From: Trichoplax adhaerens
Lineage: Eukaryota; Placozoa; Uniplacotomia; Trichoplacea; Trichoplacidae
Reading direction: 5' to 3'
NCBI RefSeq assembly: GCF_000150275.1
Contig: NW_002060965.1
Coordinates: forward strand, 314,923 to 378,922
Length of the DNA: 64,000 bases
In this document: positions 1 to 11,567 of the stretch, in pieces
How the letters are laid out: each line of letters opens with the position of its first letter
Numbering within the stretch: position 1 is the first letter of the stretch
Program-made: the position numbers and the translations under genes
The notes under the pieces: model-generated
What the model was told of the DNA's origin: nothing
The model's database searches: none
What the model saw: only the letters and a program-made list of their open reading frames with translations

Positions 1-2369
1 TATCTTTTGTATATCTCCCTATACTTAAATGAATTATTTACTTATACAAAGGGCAGCCGTTATTTCTGGATTTACTGTGTATCCTAATTTAATTATAGCA
101 TACTTGATAATATTGTATATGGTATTTGATGTATTTCTGTTTTGATAAAATTTCTATAATATTAAAAGTTTAGGCTTCAATATTGAAATAAATTCACACA
201 CCTCTTGGACAGTCTAGCACCTATAAGTGTAATATTCATATTATCAACTTTCATATAACCTACCAAATATAGTTTCGCAAGTTTAATTGGTTACGCAGTA
301 ATATGTACCAGAATAAACGATACCTGTTGGTACCTTATGTCAGTAGATCTTATGCAAATAAAATTAAAAGCAAATTCAAAGATGAATCTAACAAACGCAG
401 GAGAGTAGAATATAGCAGCAAATTCAGCATATAAAATCGATTGTATCTCAAAGAGATCTAGGTCGCTAACATGCATTTGAAAAAATAAATCGAGTTTATC
501 CAACATTGTTATTGCATGGTGTTCTGTAACCCAAACAGAAGTCCATTAGTAGATCAGACGCGATAATATACACTATGGTGGCAAACAGATGGTACTCTGA
601 AATTAATACGAAAATGTATTTTTTGCAGACTGCTTTATGAAATTTTATTAAAAATCTAATCAACAAATACAATCCGGTATTAAATTGGAATTTCAAATAC
701 ACATTGGACTAGTTTTACAATCTAACTTAGAAATGGTCTTTTAGCTGCTTCCATTTTTTATACCTAAACAGTGCCGCATAGAGGTTTTATTAATATGCTG
801 AGGGAGACTTCTAAACTAGCCTTATTGATAGATCTCACCAATCGAAGCTATCAAATGGCATTACTGCGATATTAATGCCCTTACATTGAGACTTAGAGTC
901 AAAGAAATATTAATTTAAATCAGGAATAATACAGATTTACTGTAGGCAAAATTTTCTATAATACTACTAAAGATTTCAGCCTTTATTCCCACTCTATATT
1001 GCAAATTTTTCTTCCAATCTATACAATTTAAAAGACAGCATCTACAGTGTTTTAAAAGTCTTTTCCTGATGATTGGATAATATATTTTGTCACTCTAAGA
1101 CGTAAGTCATTTCCTTACATTTTATTTGAGGCGAAACCGTAAAAGATTCTTTTTGCAGATGGCCGTCGGGCAGCTTTAGATCAATCCTAATGACTCTTCA
1201 TCTGTGATAAAAACTCTTTGAGTATCTTGTTCCGTTACTTAGAGCTATTTCGTAATCTTAGGCAGATCTCCACCTACGTATAATCTTTAAGTAATCATGC
1301 TAATCATCCTGGGATAAATTTTTAGTATCTTAAGGGCTATACTGATTCTCAAGAACACTAATTAGTAATCTTAGCCAGTCGATATTCAGAATTAATATCA
1401 CATGTCTATCTTTTTATTTCACTATGTAAATAGCAGCGATCAGATGAGGACAGCTTCAATTAAGAATTTGACCGTGACCTAGACAGCTACCACAATTTAA
1501 CAATTCACTAACACCATTTGCTACAGAAAAAATGTACAAAACTCAAAAAGCTCCACAACTATGTCAGCACATAATGTAAACTATAATCTTGTTAAATAGC
1601 AGTAGATAATACTAATAAATAAGCCCTAAAAACTAAAAAAATACAAGAAATACATTCAAGATAGAGCAGATTTTTACCACGAGAGTATACAATTCTCGTT
1701 TGAATGATCGAAATTTAGAAATTTTAAAACTCTAAACTCGCGATTTAAAGAGTGTTGACTAAGGAAATTAAGGAAAATAGAAGCCTGTATAGCGTACAAT
1801 ATGTAACATTAGGAACCATCGAACAAAAATTACTAGATTTCCTGGCAGAATGATCAGAGTTAAAGCATCGTTACTAGTTAGCAATCCTAAACAAATCAAG
1901 AAATTCTGTGTAATATTTCCCCCTTAGCATTAACTAAACTGAATTGTTGGAGAATGGTTCTTCAAATTTTCAGTAATAATTGTACAACATTCCGTAGTTG
2001 TAAAAATGCTATTACAGCACTACCAGCAGTTATTTTAATAAATTCAGCTATTAAGCATATACGCGAATAAAACGGTCATTAAACCATTCAATATAGCCTT
2101 TAAGTGCGAGCAATTTATCAGGATCAGCTGAAACAATCACTAATATAGCTATTAACCGTATGAAAAATTCCTTAAAACTATTTCATAGTAAGCAACAACA
2201 TTTCTAAAAGGAATTATAAAATTGAATCTAAAATGCTATCCAGCAGCAAAATGATCTTCAATCTAAAGGAACTGATTTACATAATGAAATCATCAATGGA
2301 TTGGGTACAAATAATTGGACAATCCTCACTTGAATAGTTACAAAATTCGGAAAGCTAATTTTCAAGCTA
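1..2369. other. Intergenic, no supported gene
   Basis: AT-rich sequence with stop codons in all frames. The only open stretches are two adjacent minus-strand ORFs (about 291-506 and 496-702) of 71 and 68 codons, rich in hydrophobic residues. They show no family motif and no convincing splice structure. I see no RNA gene, repeat family or recognisable coding exon here. Confidence 0.55.
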
Positions 2370-3341
2370 TTAAGTACTGCACTGGTTCAGTATTCGAAAA
2401 TGAACTGCGTCAATGCAAGAATGATGCCATGAATAAAAAAGAAAGAATACACATACATGCCAAAATTGATGACTGGAAGCTATATAATCGAATTTCCCAG
2501 GGAATAGACATTCTGGAAATTTAAAAATTAGAAAGAGACAGCCAAGTAAACCCCAACCAAGCATTATACCAGCACCGAATGCAAATCTACGAACAAAAGC
2601 TACGGCAAATCCACCATTTATGTATATGAAATGACCAATAGGAATAAAAGCAAAGGCCACGACTAACATATAAGTGTAGATTCGATGAACAGTGAGTTTC
2701 ATTTTACCAACTCTTACATTGATTACTTCATCCTTTGCTCGGGATAATACAAATGCTGATGTAGCAATAATTCCTACCGAAGCAATGCTATAGGTTAGCA
2801 ATAATGCTTGATGACAATAGTAGGCTCCGTAAATGCCAGACAAAAATCCACCAATAATTCCTATCCCGATGCCGCGAACATCAATTTTTAACCATTTGCA
2901 ATAGCTTTCTTCAGAATGACAATGAAAGAGATGGAATAATGTACTCAACAATAAAGTGGACATGTAAAATAGAGAGGTTGAAGAAACCACAATTCTATCC
3001 ATAAGATGCTGGAAAGTCCATGGAACAATATACATGTTGTCATAAACTAGCAAGTAGGCAAAAATAATAAAACCTAGTAAGTGGGTCCAAATATTGATCG
3101 TTTCATTGGATAAAACGAATAAGCTTTTGAGACAGGATTGATAGGATAGATGAACACGATAACCATCGATAATATAAGGATTGATTTGGAGAAATTCAGG
3201 CACTTGAGAAAAAGGATGTAGTGCTATAGCATCGTCTTTCCTCATGACGGTTTTACAAATAGTAGCAGTTTCAGTGATTGGGCTTGCTTTATCATGATGA
3301 CTGACTAATTGAGTTTCTCCCTTACTTCGACGCTTCGTCAT
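2370..3341 (-). CDS. PAQR3: PAQR family seven-helix protein, PAQR3-like
   Basis: Intronless 323-residue ORF on the minus strand, close to the length of vertebrate PAQR3 (about 311). After a 55-residue polar N-terminus comes the family entry segment NPYIIDGYR, then LFVLSNETINIWTHLLGF at about residues 74-91. The metal-site motif S-x3-H with further histidines and a serine (STLFHLFHCHS) lies at about 133-143, followed by D in KIDVRGIGIG. The C-terminal HQFWHVCVF and WHHS histidines complete the putative zinc hydrolase-type site. Hydrophobic segments fit seven helices. PAQR3 is known as a Golgi membrane protein that sequesters Raf kinases; that role here is inferred from similarity. The order of motifs and the FPECLFPGKFDYIASSHQ segment favour PAQR3 over adiponectin or progestin receptors. 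The start is the first ATG of the open frame (MTKRRSKGE). No intron is needed, unlike every other gene in the window. Confidence 0.88.
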   Translation of the reverse strand: MTKRRSKGETQLVSHHDKASPITETATICKTVMRKDDAIALHPFSQVPEFLQINPYIIDGYRVHLSYQSCLKSLFVLSNETINIWTHLLGFIIFAYLLVYDNMYIVPWTFQHLMDRIVVSSTSLFYMSTLLLSTLFHLFHCHSEESYCKWLKIDVRGIGIGIIGGFLSGIYGAYYCHQALLLTYSIASVGIIATSAFVLSRAKDEVINVRVGKMKLTVHRIYTYMLVVAFAFIPIGHFIYINGGFAVAFVRRFAFGAGIMLGWGLLGCLFLIFKFPECLFPGKFDYIASSHQFWHVCVFFLFYSWHHSCIDAVHFRILNQCST

Positions 3342-3853
3342 GATTAATAGTAATATTGATCCAAAACTAATTTCAACTTTGTTGACTACTACGCTCTAAG
3401 ATGAAGCTTAACACTTGCATATGAAAAACAAAATAGTATTTAAAATGATTTAATCGAATCTCGATCCAACAGAGATACAGTTACCAGTCTCGTGACTGAG
3501 ATATCTAGCACCTTGTTAATTAATAATACTGCTAAAGATAATGCAATATACAAATTGCTATGGGTAAAGATGCTTTAATCTAGAATGATGTCAGTAAAGA
3601 TGCAGAACTGAATAATTTATTATAAATAACGTGATTGGGCCAGTTATAACTTTTAACCAATCAAGTATTAGGATAAATCAGCCCATTTTAGATTATCTTT
3701 TCTCTGATATAAATCGACTATTCTGTACAAGGAGTCTGAATGGTCACCATCATGTGACGTCACAAAGAACAACGTACTGTATTGAATAGAATACGATAAG
3801 CTAATGCTTCTTTTGTTCTTGATGGCGTTGAGGCTTTAATCATTTTAGATTAA
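3342..3853. other. Intergenic upstream of the PAQR gene
   Basis: About 500 bases between the PAQR start codon and repeat R1. It presumably contains the PAQR promoter. I see no coding exon, and no regulatory element I can name with confidence. Confidence 0.4.
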
Positions 3854-4813
3854 ACTAGTACAAACTCACGTCGCTTTGCTGAAGGTTTACGATAATGTAC
3901 CCATTTGTTAATAATTAACTGATAGTGTTACCATTCGACATTATATATATATATCCCGGTAATAGCTAGGCACTACTAAATTCTCAGCTATGCTAGTAGA
4001 ATACTACTTTTTAATCATGTATTGACGGATGAAATGCTATATTAAGATTAGGGTTAGGTTAATGGTCCTTACACGTCGCTTTGCTAACGGTTTACGATAA
4101 TGTACCCATTTGTTAATAATTAACAGATAGTGTTACCATTCGACATTATATATCTATCCCGGTAATAGCCAGGCACTACTAAATTCACAGCTATGCTTGT
4201 AGAATACTACTTTTTAATAATGCATTGACGGATGAAATGCTATATTAAGATTACAGATTAGGGTTAGGTCAATGGTCCAAAGCACACGATGATAACTAAT
4301 GTACGGTGATGGACATACAGTACAGTACCGTACCAAGTTAAGATTAGCATGTACAGTACTGTAAGATATCTACAGTGCAGTACAATGTCCTAAGTACTGT
4401 GGTCAATTCTATACCAATCATTACAATGTGTCTAAGGATCGCTTACGTGAGCAGGTAAAGCTTGCTCTGTCGATAGCAACCGTTATAAGAAAATGTAACA
4501 ATCAAAATGGCTATGTAGAAAACTCTATAAAGATTCTATGTTGATTCAATTTTCATCCCATTATTATATCAAATCAAAATTGAAAGGCCCAGTAGCCACC
4601 CTCAGCAATATAGCAAATACTATTTTAAAAATCAGTACTCTGCAGAAATGGCTATCTTAGAGCTATTCGTTTTACATGAAGAAATCTTGATGTAAAAAGT
4701 ACTGTAAGAATCTTATACTGACCTATTGAAATGAACCCATAATCACAGTCATCCAACTGTTAGTATAAATATCCCCGCGCTGCTCATTGAAATAAAGTGG
4801 GTGGGTGGGATTG
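3854..4813. repeat. Dispersed repeat R1, copy A (with internal duplication)
   Basis: Nearly the whole segment is repeated at 23132-23841. Both begin with ACTAGTACAAACTCACGTCG and end near GGGTGGGATTG. Copy A is longer because its first ~200 bases are duplicated in tandem (about 3865-4070 and 4075-4280). A telomere-like TTAGGGTTAGG (4048-4058 and 4258-4268) sits at the end of each half and is missing from the other copy. A perfect palindrome TACAGTACTGTA lies at 4352-4363. The 3' part resembles a 67-codon ORF in the other copy, but here a one-base difference in an A/T run breaks that frame. There are no terminal inverted repeats, so the mobile-element class is unknown. It ends only ~135 bases before gene 1. 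Confidence 0.8.
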
Positions 4814-4948
4814 CAATACATTGCATTATATTATTGGTATAGTAGATTGGACGGGATATGGATTGCACCCGGGTACTCGAGTAATTTAAATGCTTGAGAC
4901 ATGTAAACGAAGTCTTATTTATATGTACTGTAGTTAAGCCTCTCTAGC

Positions 4949-7900
4949 ATGGCTAATCATCGAAAGAAAAGAGAATGGCCAGAAGATTTCCAGGATAGTC
5001 AAATCAGGATTGAAGGAAAAATTAAAAAGTTTATAACCACTTTTATTCAAGAGTTTAACAACAACTTGAATGATTTATCTCAAGTACTGGATAGAGAAAC
5101 TAAGTACAAGCCAGAAATAATTAGAAACAACGCTGCACAAATTTTCATTGACTTCCTAACCTTTATACGTTCGTTGCCTATTAAAACTCCGCTGGTTGAT
5201 TTAGGAAAACTAACTTCAAATATAGAAAATTTGATTTTAATAATAAAGAAAAGGTATGATCGCAAGACAATTAAGAAAATTATTAATGGTATATCTCCCA
5301 ACAATGACCGCTCCGCATTAGGCATATCTATGATAGCTTGCGATCTCGTCAGGATCTACGAGCAACAACTATCCTTTATTTCTAACTCAAGCGATTTTTA
5401 CTACATTAAGAAATTTGCTAAGGATATGATCGCTGCTATCATCGTGTATATTTTGGATCAACCAGATAATCTACCGCAAGAAGCAGACAAAATGGCAAAA
5501 TTTATTAGCCCATGCATTATGAATCCAAAAATTGTCAAGAAAAATTGGTTAGTTCAGATCGACTTTAAGATTTTCTTTACAAATCTCATGTTTCTATATT
5601 ATAATCGCTATCGTAGATAATCAGGCAAGTTACTCTTTACAATATTCTGCTAGTGTTTCAATAGTGTCAGGTCTTATATCGGAATCCAGCTTTTAACTTA
5701 ATGAACATATCTGACGATAGCAGACTCGAAACTAGAAAAGGCTATGTAAAGAAACGTAAATCTACTCAACTAGACCAATCAAATCGTAATCTCGTAATGA
5801 GCTACATGGCCTATTGATATTTTATTTAGTAGAACTTTATCTTTCTAGGTTAAATGGATCAAGTTACAACTTCTTAACAGCTGCTATCCTTCGTTATATT
5901 GATAAGACAACTGTAATCTATTCCCTAAATTCTTTTACAGCAAGCTCCCTTTAGCCAACTTACTTACATAGCTACAATATTTATTGCTGCGTCGTAAATA
6001 TTTATCCTGATGCGGCAGGTACAGTATCTTAATTCCAAAGTAAATACAAATTTATAGGAGCCTCTTGTTAATCACCCCCAGACATTAACATTCTCGCACA
6101 ACATGTCACTCTCTAAATTCTACCATTATCAATTACCACAATCAGCTACTTCCCTAATAAACGACGATTGCAACAGTTAAAAACAATAATTGGAAGAATA
6201 GCTCTACTTATTATCAAATTGCACGATAGTAGACTCAAAGCATAAAGACTAGTTAATGAATTAAGTCATACAAGTATGAACTGAGCTAAAATAATTAGGT
6301 AGATTATACAAGTTGAACAAAAAGTTGTCTGTTGGATAAAAGGTAGAGTGAGATCAGTTACATCACTACAGAAACAGCCGTTAGAAAGGCAGTTCTACCT
6401 ATTACTAAGTTGAGGGGCAGCATTACTGGATCAACAAGGGTAACGAATACCTAATTTATATTATCTTCTCATACCACAACCTTGGCGGTAATTCAATATC
6501 TTGTAGCTCAAGCATTAAACCACTAAACTATGAGATAGATAATTGCCCTTAACTTGATCTCAAAGAAATTTTTTAACTAAAATTATAAATGATTAATTAC
6601 AAGTTTAATCTACTTAGATCCAATGTCTTGAATGATAGCTTTATAAATAAGATTACTTACAGAAGAGCGCAATTTCTATAAGCGCTGATTGATATTAGGA
6701 ATCCAAGATTAGCATTAAATAGAATTTGTTCACCAATTATATGATATACGTCTATATTGAAGAATGCGTACCGGAAGACATGAATTATGAACTAACTTTA
6801 TCCTACAATAACTAATTTTCAGTTTGTGTAATAAATTCTTTCACTCTCGTTGAAATGTACCAATTTGTGAACGTTACGCTAACTAGTCTTTCAAATTATA
6901 ATCCTATTTGCAGCTATAGTATAAAAAAAGGAAGTCAATTAAAAATTGACTGGCAAGGAAACGAAAACCTTGAAAAGTTTATTCATTCGACTTAGTCGAA
7001 AGTTCTGGAATTACAATAGAAGAGGATAATTCGTACAAGTATTACGACTTACCTCGTCAAGGGAAAAATGCTCAGTATGGCTTCCGACAATTATCCATCT
7101 TCAGACAGCAAGATATCGAAAAACAAGATGCTATTCGGTGCCTCAACGATATTACAAAGCAAATAAAGAGCAGTTCTCAACCACTGTACCAGTATCAAAG
7201 CAAATTAAGCAGGAATCTAGACATGCAATTCTTTATCCAATATGCTGAACAAGTTTTAGATGTAGTCAAACAGGATGAATATAAAATCTCTGTTACGATC
7301 GATGACGATCAAATTAATGCAATCACAGCATTGATAACAGAGAATGTTTTCAATTTGATCAGTGATCTACTGAATAAGTTGAAGATTTCTTTGAAAGAAG
7401 TGTTTACGAACGAGATGGTAGAGAAAATTACCAAATGTCTAGATCTGATTACTAATGAAGAATTCGTGTTAACTTACTCAAACAAGCAGATTTTAGAGCA
7501 TATGAATCAAAATCAAGAAACAATAATAAAAATGCTAAATGAAATTTTTGAAAATCAAAATAGAATGCAACAAGAGCTAGATAATTTAAATCAAAAGCGA
7601 GGAAATGGCATAGCTACACTTATACCTAGTCAACCCAAGGAGAATATATCACAAGATGGCGACTGTCTGGATGGCGTAGTCATGGACAGAACTCTTGAAG
7701 AAGGTGAAGGTGGGCAATCTTTACTTTTATGTATTATTCACTAAATAATCTCGATTGAGAATTAGTCCAGCACTTTATACAATATTCAGCTGAGGAGAAT
7801 TACAGTCCAAAGTTTGTTGCACAACAGCAGCAATGATTATAATACATCTTAGATCGTTTTAGTGAGTCAGCAAATTAAAGGAATTTAAATGACAGCGATA

Positions 7901-9481
7901 GCATATTTGCATATACGATGGCTACTCTGCAACAGAACTAGAACGCATACCTTCATTCTACGTGAAAATAGTTTACCCTAATATTAAGAATTAAATTAAA
8001 AAACGAAATATTAATGTGCGAAGGTTTACATTAAAACGAAGTAATTTAGTAGACCGTAACTGATGATGTAACCAAGTAGAAGTGGGTATTACATGATGAT
8101 AACGAACAATTCTATTCGAGAATTCATTAAAATAGTTTTCTCCTATCAGAAGAGTTATTACAATAATTTTAGAACTATACAGTATGCCTACTTGCTCGTT
8201 TGCATTAATACATCGCATTATAGTACATCGACAATTTATAAAAATTTTCATTTATCATCGCGAAGTGTACAACTTTTAAATGTCTTGACAAGCAGCTTTC
8301 ATTCTAATACTTATGTTACAGGTGTTTCAAATCTTCATTAACCCGCACTTTTAGGCAAAAGATTACATCTTTTATAAGCGGCTTACAGAATTATACCTTT
8401 AAATAAGACGAATGTCGAAATACTTAGTGGCTCAATTGTTAATTTAAAATAAAATCATTGCAGCAGTTGCATCTCACCTTCATATATGTTTCTCATACGT
8501 AATTTTTTACGATAGAATAGCTATATTTTCATCTCGCTACCAATGTTATAAGTTTCGTAGCAATGACATATTACAAACAGTAAGCAGATGTCTTCTATTC
8601 ATGGATCTCCAAGTTAAAAATCATATCTCCTTATCTGTCATTGTAATGAGGCAGACTTTATCTTATTCTATATGAATTTATTAAATTACAATAAAGTTAG
8701 ACCTGCAAAAACTTAAGATAAAAATCTACTTTTAGTACAATATTTAAAATGTTCATGCAAGCTAGCCTATAATAGCAGAACAGTAAAACAAGCGATACTA
8801 CCTCTAAATTTCTACGATTTCTATCGCTAAATCAAATCAACGAACAAACAGTTTACTGACCAAGCTGTCTATAAATCATAGTAGTTATGAATCTCTTCTA
8901 CTTTTCTGGACTTAGATTACTCTCTAGCTGTCTCTTCTACCAAGAGACGTTAAGTTGGTTGATTGCAAGTTTACGTTAACCTTGTAAAATAATACTAGGC
9001 AATAGTTAGTCCGGTTCTTTATGAAATCTAACGGTTTAAATCACTTTTTGAACGTAGTAACTTTCAGTCGTTTCTTTTCTACTTTATTAAAAAATTTACT
9101 TTATTTCTATCTTTACACAATATAAAGGATGGCTATTACTGAAATTCGAACGTTATTTGATTTATTCCTCTTGTAACCGATTGTCTTTCTTTTTTTGTCT
9201 AAGGTGCCCAACGAATCTTAGATTTAATTTCCAAAACTCAAATCTTGAATGACATCAAAGCTGTCAATTTAAAAGTGTTTTACGAATGTCTCGGCCTAAA
9301 GCATTTTAAAGTCAAAACAATCTTGAGCAGTAATCTAACAATAGGAGATAGACTAAAAAATATAATTAAAATTTGGTGCAACGAAAAACAAACCGAAGCA
9401 ACAAAAAGAGTTCTCGTTGAAGCTTTGTCTAAAGTTGGATTAGATAAAGCAGCTGAATTGGTATCCAAGTCTCAGAAGTAA
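4949..9481 (+). CDS. Gene 1: unknown N-terminal module plus death domain, frameshifted
   Basis: Three exons: 4949-5547, 6914-7703 and 9204-9481. Exon 1 ends in phase 2 at TG|GTTAGT, exon 2 starts after TTTGCAG, and exon 2 ends in phase 1 at GAAG|GTGAAG. Exon 3 follows a pyrimidine-rich acceptor and completes a Gly codon. Every junction has an aligned counterpart in gene 2, which supports the model. Exon 1 gives an all-helical segment starting MANHRKKREWPEDF. Exon 2 gives a short beta-rich part, then a long charged helical or coiled-coil part. Exon 3 gives a death domain. Exon 2 cannot be read through: its entering frame hits TAG at 6993-6995, while the paralogous frame stays open from about 6987 onward. 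Alignment to gene 2 implies about four bases missing near 6985. The gene is thus a recent pseudogene, carries an assembly error, or uses an unseen splice or start. Likely role, by inference: a death-domain partner of gene 2. Confidence 0.68.
6980..6995 (+). other. Frameshift/premature stop in gene 1 exon 2
   Basis: The frame entering exon 2 from exon 1 (YSIKKGSQLKIDWQGNE...) runs into TAG at 6993-6995. In gene 2 the equivalent stretch reads INSPDLIINTG without interruption. Gene 1 resumes the matching reading (DLVESSGIT...) in another frame at about 6989 and keeps it to the exon end. The local alignment shows about four bases fewer than in gene 2. Confidence 0.7.
9204..9481 (+). CDS. Gene 1 last exon: death domain
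   Basis: The exon follows TTGTCTTTCTTTTTTTGTCTAAG and reads AQRILDLISKTQILNDIK and onward for about 92 residues to TAA at 9479-9481. The pattern is that of a death domain: LGLKHFKVKTIL (helices 2-3), then IGDRLKNIIKIWCNEK with the typical central Trp after a Leu-rich helix, then ATKRVLVEALSKVGLDKAAELV (helices 5-6, where the family has an ALxxxGxxxxAxxL pattern). The family mediates homotypic contacts in death-receptor, PIDD/RAIDD and MyD88-type complexes. The partner here is unknown. The exon has no counterpart at the matching position of gene 2, where an NB-ARC exon starts instead. Confidence 0.78.
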
Positions 9482-10369
9482 ATATCAATGCAGCATATGC
9501 CTGCAGCTACAGCAAATCTGAATACCATTTGAATATTATCTCGCCTGAAAGCATAGACGTAGATCTTGATGGAATATCTATAATAAATGGTTGAAACAGT
9601 ACTGCATACTAATTGCCAGAGCATATTAAATTCCTAGCGTGATAACGGCCTCAGGACGTCTTAATGAGCGATTCTATCTTCATGTCAACGGCATATAATA
9701 CACAGTTTATAGGAATATTCATATGCATAATGTATGATGTAAGCTCATATTTAGAAATTGAAACAGTATTTGTCGTACCATTTTATGGAAGAATATTTTG
9801 CAATCACTGATTATGCAAGTCGACAGAGTTTAAAGTTAGTCAGCTACGATACTTGTACTCGTATTAGTCAGTATTCCATTTGAATATCCAACAAGACCAA
9901 GTATACAGTATTATGATCTGCGCGATTTTATGTAACTAATTACATAATTGTTCTACTATTTACCTTCTATTGATCTGCAATGCTGCGATTATCTTACTCA
10001 TTACTTTAAATATCATAGTAGCAATCAACCATGTAATTTAGTCGATCTTATAATAGTGGTCTTACGTAGACAGACTACGACAGGGGCTATTCAATATAAT
10101 TATAAAAATAGCTATCTTTGGCAATTCCCGAAATTTAGTCCAATACTATGCTAGCCACGTTATATTCGGTGTAGTTCATATAACAACCAAGCTATCAATT
10201 ATTTCACAGCTTACAGCACAGTAAGGAAAAGAAAAATGCAATAAATTCCTTACCAATCAACCTGTCTTATAGTATAGGATAACGATGTCATTAACATTAA
10301 ATAAATTCATTTTATTTTTTATTATTCAACGATTTCATTCTTAGAAATACTTTTCGACTATTCCAATAG

Positions 10370-11045
10370 CAGGCATTACTTAAAATAGTACAGATAGATA
10401 AAAGAATAGATAAATCTTCACTTTTAAGTATCACACATAAAAAAATTCTATTCAAGTACATAATAGAATAACTTTACTTAAAAGTTTGTCCTACATTTTA
10501 TAGAGATTCAATAAATAAGCTAATATTAATGAAATCGATTTAGAAAATAGAATATATCAATTTCAGGATCTAAAAGAATTGAGCAAAGTCTTACGCCAAG
10601 CGTCATATGCCTAAAATTTGACAAATTTGTGCATATCTAGAATAAAATCTTAGTATTTAGCTCTAGGGAATTTAGATGAAGACATGAAATTTAAGCAAAG
10701 TGATGAAATACTTTCACTAGCAGAGAATTAAATTCGATTAGCAAGTTATTGTAACTGGAAAATTTCAAAGGAAATAAAAATTATATGGCAAGACTTGCTG
10801 TTATAGACTAGAAATAGTGAGAACCGAAAGAGTATAAGATTTACGAATCTGTCGCATCTGCACTTACTTCAAGTTGATTTAAATAGATTGAATCTTAAAG
10901 GAATCGTTTTTAAAGTAAAGCATTGTGCAGTTTGTAGCAAATAAGAATATTACTTGCCTGAATAAAGGAATTGAATGGTTTCTCTCCAATATTTAAGCAC
11001 TAAATTAATTTCTTTATCCAACAGTAAGTAAGGTTATTAATAATC
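10370..11045. repeat. Duplicated 3' flank, copy 1 (matches 33085-33755)
   Basis: Non-coding stretch downstream of gene 1 that aligns, with many substitutions and small indels, to sequence downstream of gene 2. Anchors include ACTTTCACTAGCAGAGAATT versus GCTTTCACTATCAGAGAATT, GAACCGAAAGAG versus GACCCGAAAGAG, and CAACAGTAAGTAAGGTTATT versus CAACAGTAAGTAAGGCTATT. Order and spacing are conserved. It shows that the tandem duplication that made genes 1 and 2 included their 3' flank. Confidence 0.72.
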
Positions 11046-11533
11046 TATCTCAATATAAAAATCATTTAAATTAGTATCGTAATTTACTATTATTTACAGC
11101 ATGTGCTATATCCTCTAACTTAGTATTATTATGAATACGCACGAATATCATCCTCCGGTACAACATAAGATAGCATAACTGTATTGGTGATTGTTATCAT
11201 ACGAGAACTATATCTAGTTAGGTGATCTGACAAATCTGTAACTAATCAGTATCCGAAAGACTACATACTTATAATATTGCACATCGTGCAATCAGTCATG
11301 CAAGAATTGAGTGATTGAGAGGTTTTATTCATTCTAGTTTCTAGAGATACTCTTAAAGTTCTGAATAGTAAAGTTCTTGAGATATCTGTAGTGGAGTACA
11401 TTAGTGATATATAACTTCTTAAATTGCTGAGAGTAATTCTAAATCTATTTCAATAGAAATTATTAAACGTAACTTATAAAGATTCCACAAGTATTGCTTC
11501 ATCCCCGAGTCTTACAAGAGTACCTTCGTCAGG

Positions 11534-11567
<34 letters not shown>

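Noticed and set aside
291-702. Two adjacent minus-strand hydrophobic ORFs considered as a receptor fragment
   Set aside because: No conserved motifs, no proper splice sites between them, and no partner exons nearby.
8093-8341. Overlapping ORFs on both strands in gene 1 intron 2
   Set aside because: Similarity to gene 2 at 16570-16720 is at the DNA level with indels that break any shared frame, so it is duplicated intron and not an exon.
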